A stretch of DNA of 64,000 nt from Amphritea sp. (GTDB lineage Bacteria > Pseudomonadota > Gammaproteobacteria > Pseudomonadales > Balneatricaceae), in contig NZ_JADGEW010000007.1 of NCBI RefSeq assembly GCF_016744155.1, forward strand, positions 1-64,000. The letters run 5' to 3'. How positions within the stretch are numbered: position 1 is the stretch's first letter; each line of letters opens with the position of its first letter. The position numbers were made by a program, and so were the translations under genes. The notes beneath the pieces are model-generated. The model had not been told where the DNA came from. It saw only the letters and a program-made list of their open reading frames with translations, and searched no databases. Shown here piece after piece: positions 18,623-27,899 of this stretch.

Positions 18623-18823
18623 TCAGGCGACGCGTTGCTGATTATCTTCTATATCAAGCAGTTCCCAGCGGTGGGGGACACTGATAAGGCCGATGTGTGA
18701 GCTGCAGTCTTTGCATATATACAGCGTGTTGTTATGCACATGTTTTACTTCGCTCAGGCCTCTATGCAGGCTGATGCTTTGATGTTCCAGTAGAGCCTTG
18801 CACTGAGGGCAGATACATGACAT
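18623..18823 (-). CDS. Small zinc-ribbon protein of unknown function
   Basis: 66 residues. Two CxxC pairs, CPQC near the N-terminus and CKDC near residue 38, plus several histidines look like a zinc ribbon. I do not recognise the family. GAGAGG lies 8 nt before the ATG, which supports translation. It lies 119 nt upstream of the sigma-54 activator in the same direction and has a TGTCT-N8-AGACA palindrome upstream, so it may belong to the same regulon. Confidence 0.6.
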   Translation of the reverse strand: MSCICPQCKALLEHQSISLHRGLSEVKHVHNNTLYICKDCSSHIGLISVPHRWELLDIEDNQQRVA

Positions 18824-18886
18824 TTGAATTACCTCTCGACTGTATTCTGGATATCTTTTATGGACAGCAGATCTTTAAACAGTTAT

Positions 18887-18906
18887 TTGTCTTTAAAAAT
18901 AGACAA
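18887..18906. promoter_or_regulatory. second TGTCT-N8-AGACA inverted repeat
   Basis: TTGTCT (18887-18892) and AGACAA (18901-18906) form a 6-bp inverted repeat with the same half-sites and the same 8-nt core spacing as the site at 17095-17112. It lies 64 nt before the zinc-ribbon ATG. I see no sigma-54 -24/-12 element between it and the gene. The rest of the 18824-19081 gap is AT-rich with nothing else recognisable. Confidence 0.45.
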
Positions 18907-19081
18907 TAAATAGCATAGATGGCGCTTTTTATGTCTTATATATGCGACTGATATTAACACAATATAAGTTGATTAAAAACATTGATATAAGTCACTGTTA
19001 TATAAGAGGGAATAGCTGAAAGGGTTGATGTGTATCAGTAGTTGGATGGAGTATTAGGTGAAATATTTACCAGAAAATAAG

Positions 19082-19110
19082 AAAGCCAGTCTCTCGACTG
19101 GCTTTTTGTC
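19082..19110 (-). terminator. terminator of the liv operon
   Basis: A perfect 10-bp stem AAAGCCAGTC/GACTGGCTTT (19082-19091 with 19096-19105) with a 4-nt loop lies 19 nt past the livF stop. T-rich sequence follows on both strands, so it may work in both directions. Confidence 0.85.
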
Positions 19111-19128
19111 TTTATACGGAGACAGTAT

Positions 19129-19830
19129 TTACCCCCCTAAATATGCTTGTCTAACGGATTCGTCCGTCAGTAGGTTGGCGCCGGTGTCGGTCTTAATGAC
19201 GCGACCGTTTTCCAGTACATAGCCCCGATCGGCGATACGCAACGCCTGGTTAGCGTTTTGCTCTACCAGGAAGATAGTTACACCCTCATCGCGCAGTTTT
19301 TGGATAATGTCAAAAATCTGCTGAATAATGATCGGTGCCAGGCCCAGAGATGGCTCGTCCAGCAGTAGTAGCCGGGGTTTGCTCATCATCGCCCGGCCGA
19401 TGGCCAGCATCTGTTGTTCACCACCCGACATCGTTCCGGCGCGTTGCTTGTAGCGCTCTTCCAGCCGAGGAAATAGCTCTAGCACGTGCTTTACTGTTTT
19501 CTGGGCTTCTTCCTTACTGCGGAAGTAAGACCCCATAAACAGATTCTCTTCAACGGTCATACCACTGAATACACGACGTCCTTCCGGCACAATGGCCAGG
19601 CCTTTACGCATGATGTCGGGTGTATTCAGATTGTTTATTTCTTCACCATTGAAGATTACCGTGCCGGATGATGCTTGCGGGTCGCCGCAGATCGTCATCA
19701 TCAGGGTCGTCTTGCCAGCACCGTTAGCACCGATAAGGGTGACGATCTCACCCTCGTCGATATTAACTGAAACGTCGTGCAAAGCCTGGATAGGGCCGTA
19801 ATGGGTGTTTACATTATTAATCTGCAGCAT
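19129..19830 (-). CDS. livF: Branched-chain amino acid ABC transporter ATPase LivF
   Basis: 233 residues. One of two cytoplasmic ATPases driving uptake of leucine, isoleucine, valine or related amino acids. Walker A GANGAGKTT, signature MSGGEQQML, Walker B LLLLDEPSLGLAP and the H-loop equivalent IFLVEQN are all present. The frame is open to 19890, but ATG 19830 has GGGAGGA 6-8 nt upstream and gives the family start MLQINNVNTHYGPIQAL. It is the last gene of livKHMGF, starting 1 nt after the livG stop. Confidence 0.95.
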   Translation of the reverse strand: MLQINNVNTHYGPIQALHDVSVNIDEGEIVTLIGANGAGKTTLMMTICGDPQASSGTVIFNGEEINNLNTPDIMRKGLAIVPEGRRVFSGMTVEENLFMGSYFRSKEEAQKTVKHVLELFPRLEERYKQRAGTMSGGEQQMLAIGRAMMSKPRLLLLDEPSLGLAPIIIQQIFDIIQKLRDEGVTIFLVEQNANQALRIADRGYVLENGRVIKTDTGANLLTDESVRQAYLGG

Positions 19831-19831
19831 C

Positions 19832-20599
19832 TTATTCCTCCCCGAGATAGGCTTTGATAACGTCTGGGTTGTTCTTGATTTCATCTGCATTACCTTGGGC
19901 TAGAGGCGCGCCCTGGGAGATAACATAGATGTGATCAGAAATACCCATTACCAGACTCATATCATGCTCGATCAGCAGCACAGAGATTTCGTGCTCATCA
20001 CGTAGCTTGATAATCAGCTCATCAAGTTCCTTAGTCTCATTAGGGTTAAGACCTGCAGCAGGTTCATCCAGCATCAGTAGTTCTGGTTGGGTTACCATGC
20101 AGCGTGCGATCTCCAGGCGGCGTTGCTGGCCGTATGAAAGATTACCGGCTTCACGGTTAGCAAATTCCAGCAGATCAACTTCTTCCAGCCAATGTATGGC
20201 GTGGTTCATTGCATCTTTTTCCAGGCGGCGATAATTCGGGGTTTTGAACAGGCCGGAAATAAGATTTGTGTTGAGGTGACGGTGCTGGGCGACCAGCATA
20301 TTCTCGATGACCGTCATCTTCTGAAACAGTCGTACGTGCTGGAAAGTACGTACCAGTCCTTTACGGGATATCTGGTAATCTTTCAGACCGGCAATCTGCT
20401 CATTTTTGAGCATTACACTGCCTTCGGTCGGGATGTAAAATCCGGACAGACAGTTAAATACGGTGGTTTTACCGGCACCGTTAGGGCCGATAACAGAAAC
20501 GATCTGACGGTTTTTAACCTTCAGGTTTACGCCGTCTACTGCTACCAGACCGCCGAAGCGCATGGTGAGACCGTTTACATCTAGCAGTAACTGACTCAT
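19832..20599 (-). CDS. livG: Branched-chain amino acid ABC transporter ATPase LivG
   Basis: 255 residues. Walker [10 protein letters not shown], signature [13 protein letters not shown], Walker [14 protein letters not shown] and the His switch [10 protein letters not shown] are present. It has the long form with the [15 protein letters not shown] insertion typical of LivG and distinct from LivF. Its start overlaps the livM stop by 4 nt (ATGA). Confidence 0.95.
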   Translation of the reverse strand: MSQLLLDVNGLTMRFGGLVAVDGVNLKVKNRQIVSVIGPNGAGKTTVFNCLSGFYIPTEGSVMLKNEQIAGLKDYQISRKGLVRTFQHVRLFQKMTVIENMLVAQHRHLNTNLISGLFKTPNYRRLEKDAMNHAIHWLEEVDLLEFANREAGNLSYGQQRRLEIARCMVTQPELLMLDEPAAGLNPNETKELDELIIKLRDEHEISVLLIEHDMSLVMGISDHIYVISQGAPLAQGNADEIKNNPDVIKAYLGEE

Positions 20600-21858
20600 T
20601 GTTTCAACTCCAACTGTGGCCGTTTCGTCGGTATCAGCCCGTCAGGCCGCCAGCGCATCATCAGTACCATTAACAGTCCGAATAACAGCATGCGGTACTC
20701 AGAGAATTCACGTGCCAGTTCAGGCAGGATAGTCATGACAATAGCTGCCAGAATAATACCCATCTGCGAGCCCATGCCGCCCAACACTACAATGGCCAAA
20801 ATGATTGCTGACTCAATAAAGATGAATGACTCGGGGCTGATAAAGCCCTGGCGCGCGGAGAAGAATGCACCGGCAAAGCCAGCCGTTGAAGCGCCCAGTG
20901 TAAATGCCGACAGCTTGATAGCTGTACGATTCAGGCCCAGAGAGCGACAGGCGATTTCATCTTCTCGTAGTGCTTCCCAGGCCCGTCCTATAGGCATGCG
21001 CATCAAGCGGTTTATTACGTAAATTACGATGCAAACCAGCAAGATAGCGATCAGATAGAGGAAAATAACCTTATAAGAGCTTGAGTAATCCAGATTGAAG
21101 TAGTCGTGGAAGGTCATTGCGTCCTCACCACCTTTGGCTTTTCGGGTAAATTCCAGACCGAACAGCGTTGGCTTGGCGATTCCGGAAATACCGCTTGGGC
21201 CTCCGGTTACTTCTGTCCAGTTATTTAGCAGGATACGGATAATCTCACCGAAACCTAGCGTCACAATTGCCAGGTAATCACCGCGTAGTCGTAACACCGG
21301 GAAGCCCAGGATGAAACCGAACAGTGCGGCCATTCCTGCGGAGATCGGCAGGCAAACCCAGAATGACAACCCAAAATATTGTGATAGCAGGGCGTAGGTG
21401 TAGGCTCCCACTGCGTAGAATGCTACAAAGCCTAGATCCAGCAAGCCGGCAAGACCGACTACAATGTTCAGACCAAGGCCTAGCATGATATAGATCAGGG
21501 TCAGTGTCGCCAGGTCAACCGAACCCCGGGACACCATGAACGGCCAGATAACCATGATTACAATGGCGCCTGCGATCAGCCATGGCTTTAAGGTCGCCAT
21601 TTTTTTCTCTTCAGGCAGCATAGTGCTGATTGAAGGTTTTGGGATCATGCGGAACAGTGCATCAATCTGATTGGTGAACAGCTGTGACAGGAAGACGATG
21701 GCTATACCGCCGCCAATCCATGTCCATTGCGCTGTTGTGGCTCCTTTTACTGCCAATTGGGTGCCGGAAGTATCCAGCTTAACCCCGATCATCAGGCAGG
21801 CCAGAATTAAGGTGATACCGGCGGCGAAGATAGCGTTGTAAAACTTGTTAGTTGTCAT
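20596..21858 (-). CDS. livM: Branched-chain amino acid ABC transporter permease LivM
   Basis: 420 residues, about ten membrane helices. The core family region is [32 protein letters not shown], and the cytoplasmic EAA-type loop is [20 protein letters not shown]. The first ~110 residues form an extra N-terminal part with two helices and a linker (as in E. coli LivM, which is also longer than average). It pairs with LivH in the membrane and overlaps it by 4 nt. Confidence 0.95.
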   Translation of the reverse strand: MTTNKFYNAIFAAGITLILACLMIGVKLDTSGTQLAVKGATTAQWTWIGGGIAIVFLSQLFTNQIDALFRMIPKPSISTMLPEEKKMATLKPWLIAGAIVIMVIWPFMVSRGSVDLATLTLIYIMLGLGLNIVVGLAGLLDLGFVAFYAVGAYTYALLSQYFGLSFWVCLPISAGMAALFGFILGFPVLRLRGDYLAIVTLGFGEIIRILLNNWTEVTGGPSGISGIAKPTLFGLEFTRKAKGGEDAMTFHDYFNLDYSSSYKVIFLYLIAILLVCIVIYVINRLMRMPIGRAWEALREDEIACRSLGLNRTAIKLSAFTLGASTAGFAGAFFSARQGFISPESFIFIESAIILAIVVLGGMGSQMGIILAAIVMTILPELAREFSEYRMLLFGLLMVLMMRWRPDGLIPTKRPQLELKQ

Positions 21859-22781
21859 ACTTTTTCTATCTCCGGCTTGCCAAGAAGTCCACTAGGGCGG
21901 AATAGTAGAATAGTAATCAACAGACCAAAAGCGACGACATCTTTATACTCAGACGGAAAGAATGCCGCCGTCATCGCTTCAGTTACACCTAGTATCAGTC
22001 CACCTAATACTGCGCCAGGAATCGAGCCGATACCGCCGAGTACAGCAGCAGTAAATGCTTTCAAACCTGCGATGAAGCCAACAAACGGATTAACTACACC
22101 GTAATACAAGCCCAGCAGAAGGCCCGCGATAGCGGCTAGAGCAGCGCCGATGATAAAGGTCAGGGCGATAACTTTGTTGGTGTTAATACCCAGCAGGTTA
22201 GTCATGCCCAAATCTTCAGCGCAGGCGCGGCATGCTCGGCCCATGCGGGATTTAGAAATAAATAGGGTTAATAACGTCATAGTGACGAAGGTAACTGCGA
22301 AGATAATGACCTGCATATAAGAGACCGTTACTTCAAAGTCGGCTGGATTACCGAAAGCCCAGCCGCCAGAAACCATCGGTGGTAGAGCAACATCGCGGAA
22401 ACCCTGGGATATGCCAACCGCGTTTTGCAGGAAAATCGACATACCGATAGCAGAGATCAGGGGGATCAGTCGGTTGGTGCCTCGTAGAGGGCGGTACGCG
22501 ACCCGTTCGACTGCCCAGCCGTAGGTGCTGGCCATGAACATTGCGACAACCAGTGCAATGATCAGGATAATGGGCAGACTTACGATGCCCATGCTCATCA
22601 GACCAGCGATAACAATAAATGTTATGTAGGAGCCGATCATATAGATCTCGCCGTGGGCGAAGTTAATCATACCGATGATGCCGTAAACCATCGTGTAGCC
22701 GATGGCAATCAGCGCATAGGTTGAGCCGATGGTCAGCCCGTTAATGAGCTGTTGCAACAGATAGAGTGAGAATTCTGACAT
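21855..22781 (-). CDS. livH: Branched-chain amino acid ABC transporter permease LivH
   Basis: 308 residues, the E. coli LivH length. It starts [34 protein letters not shown], a highly conserved family start. The EAA loop is [20 protein letters not shown]. The frame is open to a GTG at 22814, but the ATG at 22781 is favoured by alignment even though its ribosome binding site is poor. An intercistronic palindrome separates it from livK. Confidence 0.95.
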   Translation of the reverse strand: MSEFSLYLLQQLINGLTIGSTYALIAIGYTMVYGIIGMINFAHGEIYMIGSYITFIVIAGLMSMGIVSLPIILIIALVVAMFMASTYGWAVERVAYRPLRGTNRLIPLISAIGMSIFLQNAVGISQGFRDVALPPMVSGGWAFGNPADFEVTVSYMQVIIFAVTFVTMTLLTLFISKSRMGRACRACAEDLGMTNLLGINTNKVIALTFIIGAALAAIAGLLLGLYYGVVNPFVGFIAGLKAFTAAVLGGIGSIPGAVLGGLILGVTEAMTAAFFPSEYKDVVAFGLLITILLFRPSGLLGKPEIEKV

Positions 22782-22848
22782 TTGCAGGGACCATATAAAA
22801 CGAAACCCCGGCACCGGATCACGGCGCTAGGGTATCGGGATTAGATTT

Positions 22849-22868
22849 GCCCGACTCATGAGTCGGGC
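22849..22868 (-). promoter_or_regulatory. perfect 20-bp palindrome between livK and livH
   Basis: GCCCGACTCA and its exact reverse complement TGAGTCGGGC are adjacent, so the mRNA could form a strong hairpin 28 nt after livK. No T-run follows. Such hairpins commonly protect the mRNA of the highly expressed binding-protein gene and lower expression of the genes behind it; that role is inferred. Confidence 0.6.
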
Positions 22869-22896
22869 AGTGCTAATCAATTGTTATTATTGAGGA

Positions 22897-24015
22897 TTAC
22901 TGTGCAGGAGACTTAGAGCCATCTTTATGCAAACGGTAAACCAAGAAGGTAGACTCAGTCAGGTCGCCCTTTTCGTCGTACTTTATCTTACCGATTGCAG
23001 TGTCTGCTTCGTTAGCACGGATGTACGCTGCCAGCTTTTCAGTATCAGTCGACTTAGTCGCAGTCATAGCGTTAGTCATTACTTCCACTGCCGCGTAAGC
23101 GGTGAATACGAAAGGACCGGTTGGGTCTTCGCCCTTGGCCTTGATCGCTTCTACACGCGCTTGGTTAACAGCATTCTGATCGAAGCTCTTAGGCGCAGTC
23201 GCCAGAACACCTTCAGATGCGTCGCCAGCAATTTTAGCCAGGTCCGCGTTTACGATACCTTCAGGCCCCATGAATTGAGCGCCGAAACCTTTTTCAGCAG
23301 ACTGACGTAGAATCAGACCTAGTTCAGGGTGATAACCACCGTAGTAAACAAAATCAACGTTCTCTTTCTTTAACTTAGCGATAAGTGCAGAAAAGTCTTT
23401 GTCACCAGGGGTAACACCTTCAAACATAGTCGCTTTCAGGCCACCCTCAGCCAGTTGATCGCGTACTGCTGTTGCCAAACCTTCACCGTACTGCTGTTTG
23501 TCATGAATAACGGCGATGCGTGCAGGTTTAGCGCTACCCAGGATGTATTGTGCAGCCATACTGCCCTGCAGACTATCCAGTCCGATGGTACGGAACAGCA
23601 TCTGATGGCCTTTTTCCGTGATCGAAGGCGAAGTGGAGGCAGCTGTAATCATTAGTACGCCTTCCTCTTCGTAAATGTCAGAAGCTGGCTCAGTCGAAGA
23701 GGAGCACAGGTGACCAACTACGTGGAAAATACCGTCGTTAACGATTTTGTTTGCTACGGCAACAGCCTGCTTAGGATCGCAAGCGTCGTCATAGATAACG
23801 CCTTCCAACATCATGCCGTTAACACCACCGGCTTTATTGATATCTTCGATCGCGGCCATTACGCCGATCTTTTGCATGTCGCCATACTGTGCAACAGGAC
23901 CTGTTGCAGGGCCAGCCAGGCCAATTTTAAGCGTGTCAGCCTGTGCTGCTGCAGTCATGCCCATAATGCAAACAGCAGTACTCAGGCCAAGCAATGTTTT
24001 ACGGAATTGATTCAT
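22897..24015 (-). CDS. livK: Branched-chain amino acid ABC transporter substrate-binding protein
   Basis: 372 residues from ATG 24015, which has GGAG 9 nt upstream; an in-frame start 15 nt earlier is less likely. A Sec signal peptide ends near AAAQA-DTLKIGLAGP. The mature part is a type I periplasmic binding protein with the LivJ/LivK features GPVAQYGDMQ, VVGHLCSSST (ligand-binding Ser/Thr) and FTAYAAVEV. It captures the amino acid in the periplasm for LivHMGF. As first gene, its promoter should lie in the 24016-24403 gap. Confidence 0.94.
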   Translation of the reverse strand: MNQFRKTLLGLSTAVCIMGMTAAAQADTLKIGLAGPATGPVAQYGDMQKIGVMAAIEDINKAGGVNGMMLEGVIYDDACDPKQAVAVANKIVNDGIFHVVGHLCSSSTEPASDIYEEEGVLMITAASTSPSITEKGHQMLFRTIGLDSLQGSMAAQYILGSAKPARIAVIHDKQQYGEGLATAVRDQLAEGGLKATMFEGVTPGDKDFSALIAKLKKENVDFVYYGGYHPELGLILRQSAEKGFGAQFMGPEGIVNADLAKIAGDASEGVLATAPKSFDQNAVNQARVEAIKAKGEDPTGPFVFTAYAAVEVMTNAMTATKSTDTEKLAAYIRANEADTAIGKIKYDEKGDLTESTFLVYRLHKDGSKSPAQ

Positions 24016-24403
24016 CGAGCTAATCTCCATTTATTATTCTTTACAGAGGGACCCTCAAATGGGGTTGCCTTATACATTTTTTATAATGGGTCGGACTTCA
24101 ATCCGACTCGAGTTTGTTTACAGATGTATTAGACCTCCGTTGCAGTCGCTAACTCTACATCCGGCAGTCGATGAAAAGCAATCTTGATAGGAAAAATTTC
24201 TGTGATTGTATTGATCTGGGAAGCTTGTTTCCTGATGCTGGCAGAAAATGTCAATAATCTTGCTAGTATTTGCTATTGAGCCATTGACCGTTTTTGTTAA
24301 TGATTTACACCCTTTTTGACCTTTCTTTCGACCTGGCTGGCTGACATGCTAGTTATTCAGAAAGAAACGTAATTCCTGAATAATGATAATAACTGGGAAT
24401 AGT
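24016..24403. promoter_or_regulatory. divergent promoter region between livK and the YCF48-like gene
   Basis: A 388-nt non-coding stretch. It contains an inverted repeat GTCGGA-N6-TCCGAC at 24090-24107, 75 nt before livK, followed on the minus strand by AT-rich sequence. It could be a livK leader hairpin or an operator. I found no confident promoter hexamers and no open frame worth calling. Confidence 0.4.
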
Positions 24404-25513
24404 ATGCTTCAGAATCGACCGGTAATACGCTGTTTATTGTTAGCTGTAGCTCTTTTTGGAGCCAGTTTTTCTATGGTCTCAGTTGCGGACCGGCTGAGTG
24501 TTCCTGCTTTAACAACCTTTAGGGCTGATCAGACATTGCTGCTGGATGTTGCAATTGCTGGAGATCAGCTGATTGCCGTTGGAGATCAGGGAACAGTTAT
24601 TCGTTCCGGTGACGAGGGGCTGACCTGGCAACAACTTAAAACTCCATTTAGTGTGATGCTAACCAGTATTTTTTTTACCGATGAGCAACATGGTTGGCTG
24701 GTGGGCCATGATGGGCTTTTGGCTAAAACCGAAGATAGTGGCGTCAGCTGGCGTAAATTGTTGGATGGTGATCAGATTAATCATCTGCGTTTATCCAGAT
24801 TACAGGCCTGGGTGTCTGAACTGGAAGCTCAGGTGCATGCTGAGCCTGATAATGAAAAGCTTGCTGAGCAATTCGACACCGCACAGTGGCAGGCTGACGA
24901 TGCTGCTGCAGCTCTGGAAGAAGGGCCTTCTGTACCCCTGTTGGATATTTGGTTTGCAGATGATCAACGGGGGTTTGCTTTAGGCGGCTATGGTCTGCTG
25001 TTGAAAACCGATGACGCAGGTGAAAGCTGGCAGTATTGGGGAGATCGCCTTGATAATCCGGATAGTTTTCATCTGAACGCTATGACCGCCGATCATCGTG
25101 GCTACCTGTATATTATTGGCGAAGCAGGGCTACTGTTTCGCTCTGTGGATCAGGGAGAGCATTGGGAGCGTCTGGATTCTCCCTATGATGGCTCTTTATT
25201 CGCGATTACCGAATATCAAGATAACTTGTATCTGATGGGGTTGCGAGGGCACCTTTATCGTTCAGTGGATGGTTTGGAGTGGCAAGCGATTGATACAGGC
25301 TTTAGCGCCTCTCTGGTTGGTGCTGTTGCGAGTAAAGATAGGCTTGTTTTGCTAGGACACGGTGGTTTAGTGGTTCAGAGTCGAGACGGAAAGCGGTTCT
25401 CCCGGGTAGATTCTGGCAGTAGGCGGTCCATCAGTGCTGGAGCAGGCTTGCCGGGGAAGTATGTTCTAGTGGGAGAAGGCGGAGTGCGGACCCTGGAGGC
25501 TGATAATGAATAA
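24404..25513 (+). CDS. YCF48/Hcf136-like beta-propeller protein, exported
   Basis: 369 residues from ATG 24404 (an upstream in-frame ATG at 24383 is possible). A Sec signal peptide ends near SVA-DRL. The mature part has YCF48-type repeats with GDQGTVIRSGDEGLTWQQL, WLVGHDGLLAKTEDSGVSWRKL and LGGYGLLLKTDDAGESWQYW, interrupted by a charged helical insert at about 135-175. In cyanobacteria YCF48 helps photosystem II assembly; proteobacterial relatives lie next to RND permeases and probably form an envelope accessory factor. It overlaps the permease gene by 8 nt, so they are coupled. Confidence 0.85.
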   Translation: MLQNRPVIRCLLLAVALFGASFSMVSVADRLSVPALTTFRADQTLLLDVAIAGDQLIAVGDQGTVIRSGDEGLTWQQLKTPFSVMLTSIFFTDEQHGWLVGHDGLLAKTEDSGVSWRKLLDGDQINHLRLSRLQAWVSELEAQVHAEPDNEKLAEQFDTAQWQADDAAAALEEGPSVPLLDIWFADDQRGFALGGYGLLLKTDDAGESWQYWGDRLDNPDSFHLNAMTADHRGYLYIIGEAGLLFRSVDQGEHWERLDSPYDGSLFAITEYQDNLYLMGLRGHLYRSVDGLEWQAIDTGFSASLVGAVASKDRLVLLGHGGLVVQSRDGKRFSRVDSGSRRSISAGAGLPGKYVLVGEGGVRTLEADNE

Positions 25514-27899
25514 GCTATCTCAACTCTTATTGGCGCCGATTAAAGCCTCCGAAGAATTTGCTGAACGTTTTCTGTTTCATCGACGCATTCTGGTACTGGT
25601 GGTTTTCTCCTTTATAACGCTCTTTCTTGCCTGGCAGGCGACGCAGATTCGCCCGGATGCCAGCTTCGTTAAAATGATTCCCACTTCTCATCCCTATGTT
25701 GAGAACTATTTAAAAAACCGTGATGACCTTGCGGGTTTGGGCAACAGTATTCGGGTTGCCGTAGCGGTAAATGAAGGCGATATATTCACCGCAGAGTTTC
25801 AGCAAACATTGCAACAAATTACCGATGAACTGTTCTTCATTCCCGGTGTAGATCGTTCAGCATTGAAGTCCATCTGGACTCCTAATGTACGCTGGACAGA
25901 AGTAACGGAAGAGGGGTTTGTTGGCGGCCCGGTGATCCCGGCTGAATACGATGGTTCTTCAGAAACGCTTGAGCAAGTGCGGGTTAATGTATTGCGCTCT
26001 GGGCAGGTAGGCCGCCTGGTGGCGAATGATTTCCGTTCGGCAATTGTCCAGGTGCCGCTGTTTGATAAGCACCCGGATACCGGTGAAAAACTTAATTATC
26101 AGGAGCTTTCCCAGCAGCTTGAAAGCCTCATCCGGGACAAATACACCTCAGACAGCATCAGTATTCATATCACCGGTTTTGCCAAAGTTGTCGGCGACCT
26201 GATCGAAGGCGCAGCTCAGGTTGCAGTGTTCTTCGGCATTGCGATGGTAATTACCCTGGTTCTCCTCTATCTCTATTCGAGAAGTATTACGGGTACTTTG
26301 GTACCGCTGGGTTGTTCAGTGATTGCGGTTATCTGGCAGCTGGGGCTATTGAAACTATTGGGTTATGGGTTGGACCCGTATTCTATGCTGGTGCCATTTC
26401 TGGTGTTTGCAATCGCGGTAAGTCATGGTGTGCAGATTGTTAATACTATTGCGCAGGAAAGCGCCCGGGGTGCTGACAGCTGGCTTGCCGCCCGGCGGGC
26501 CTTTCGGGCGCTATATATTCCGGGATTAACGGCGCTTTTGTCGGATGGTCTCGGTTTTATCACCCTTATCGTTATTGAAATTCAAGTGATTCAGGATTTG
26601 GCGATTGCCGCCTCTCTGGGTGTCGCTGTGATTATTTTGACGAACCTGTTTTTGTTGCCAGTGATTATGTCGCTGGTGGGGATTGGTGATCATGCCACTC
26701 AGCGGGCGCGTCGGGCAGAGCAAAATCATAATAGCTTTTGGCGAAAGTTGACCTGGTTTTCACAGCCTAAGGGAGCTTTGTTTGCGGTTGCAGTCGCTTT
26801 GTTGCTGTTAATGGGTGGGTTGTATCAGGGGCAAAATCTGCAGATAGGTGATCTGGACACGGGCGCTCCAGAGCTGCGGCAGGACTCCCGCTATAACACC
26901 GATAATCGCTTCATCACAGAGAACTACTCTACTTCAAGTGATATCTTCGTGGTGATGGTTACCACAGAGGCAGAGCAGTGTTCCAGTTTTGCTTCATTGG
27001 CGCTGGTGGATCGGTTTCAGTATTACCTGACCAATATTGAGGGGGTTCAGTCGAGTGTATCGTTAGTCGATGTTTCTAAACGAGTAACCGCTGGGCTAAA
27101 TGAAGGTAGTTTGAAGTGGCGTACGGTCAGTCGTAATCAGCTGGTTATTAATGCGTCGCTGTCATACGTGCCTGCTGGACTGATGAATCCCTCCTGCTCA
27201 TTATTGCCGGTGATAATCTTTCTGGATGACCACAAAGCGGCAACGCTGGAGCGGTTGACTGCGGCGGTTGAACAGTTTGCAGCAGCGAACGATTCGGAAG
27301 AGATTAACTTTGAAATGGCCGCCGGTAATTCAGGATTTGAAGCGGCAACTAATGAGGTGATCGGAACCGCTCAATACCAAATGCTGGCATGGGTATATGG
27401 GGTTGTGGGGTTACTCTGCTTATTGACTTTCCGTTCTTTGAAAACTCTGGTCTGTATTATCGCGCCGCTGGCACTGACTTCGATACTCTGTCAGGCACTG
27501 ATGGCGAGTATGGGAATCGGTGTGAAAGTAGCCACCCTTCCGGTTATCGCTCTGGGGGTCGGTATCGGAGTGGATTACGGTATCTATATCTACTCTAAAA
27601 TGAATACCTACCTGGTGCAGGGGCTTCCCCTCAAAGAGGCCTATTTAAATACCCTTGAAACCACTGGAAAATCGGTTGCTTTTACCGGTCTGACCTTGGC
27701 GATTGGAGTAGTGCTCTGGGTGCTTTCGCCAATTAAATTTCAGGCTGATATGGGGATCTTGCTTACCTTTATGTTCCTGTGGAATATGTTGGGTGCCCTG
27801 ATTTTGCTTCCTGCTCTGGCATGTCTTCTTAATTGTGGCCCGGCTTCCGGGTCTAAACAGCCAATAAGCTCTGACCTGGAGGTAAATGATGTTGTTTAA
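25506..27899 (+). CDS. RND/MMPL-superfamily permease
   Basis: 797 residues. The layout is one N-terminal helix (about 28-45), a periplasmic loop, a block of five to six helices from about 235, a second helix at about 420, a second loop and another helical block from about 625, the standard duplicated RND plan. The sterol-sensing-like segment VPFLVFAIAVSHGVQIVN and its counterpart LPVIALGVGIGVDYGIYIYSK each carry the conserved polar residues. At about 800 residues it is the MMPL/HpnN-like type that moves lipids or hydrophobic molecules, not a drug-efflux AcrB. The substrate is unknown. Confidence 0.88.
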   Translation: MNKLSQLLLAPIKASEEFAERFLFHRRILVLVVFSFITLFLAWQATQIRPDASFVKMIPTSHPYVENYLKNRDDLAGLGNSIRVAVAVNEGDIFTAEFQQTLQQITDELFFIPGVDRSALKSIWTPNVRWTEVTEEGFVGGPVIPAEYDGSSETLEQVRVNVLRSGQVGRLVANDFRSAIVQVPLFDKHPDTGEKLNYQELSQQLESLIRDKYTSDSISIHITGFAKVVGDLIEGAAQVAVFFGIAMVITLVLLYLYSRSITGTLVPLGCSVIAVIWQLGLLKLLGYGLDPYSMLVPFLVFAIAVSHGVQIVNTIAQESARGADSWLAARRAFRALYIPGLTALLSDGLGFITLIVIEIQVIQDLAIAASLGVAVIILTNLFLLPVIMSLVGIGDHATQRARRAEQNHNSFWRKLTWFSQPKGALFAVAVALLLLMGGLYQGQNLQIGDLDTGAPELRQDSRYNTDNRFITENYSTSSDIFVVMVTTEAEQCSSFASLALVDRFQYYLTNIEGVQSSVSLVDVSKRVTAGLNEGSLKWRTVSRNQLVINASLSYVPAGLMNPSCSLLPVIIFLDDHKAATLERLTAAVEQFAAANDSEEINFEMAAGNSGFEAATNEVIGTAQYQMLAWVYGVVGLLCLLTFRSLKTLVCIIAPLALTSILCQALMASMGIGVKVATLPVIALGVGIGVDYGIYIYSKMNTYLVQGLPLKEAYLNTLETTGKSVAFTGLTLAIGVVLWVLSPIKFQADMGILLTFMFLWNMLGALILLPALACLLNCGPASGSKQPISSDLEVNDVV

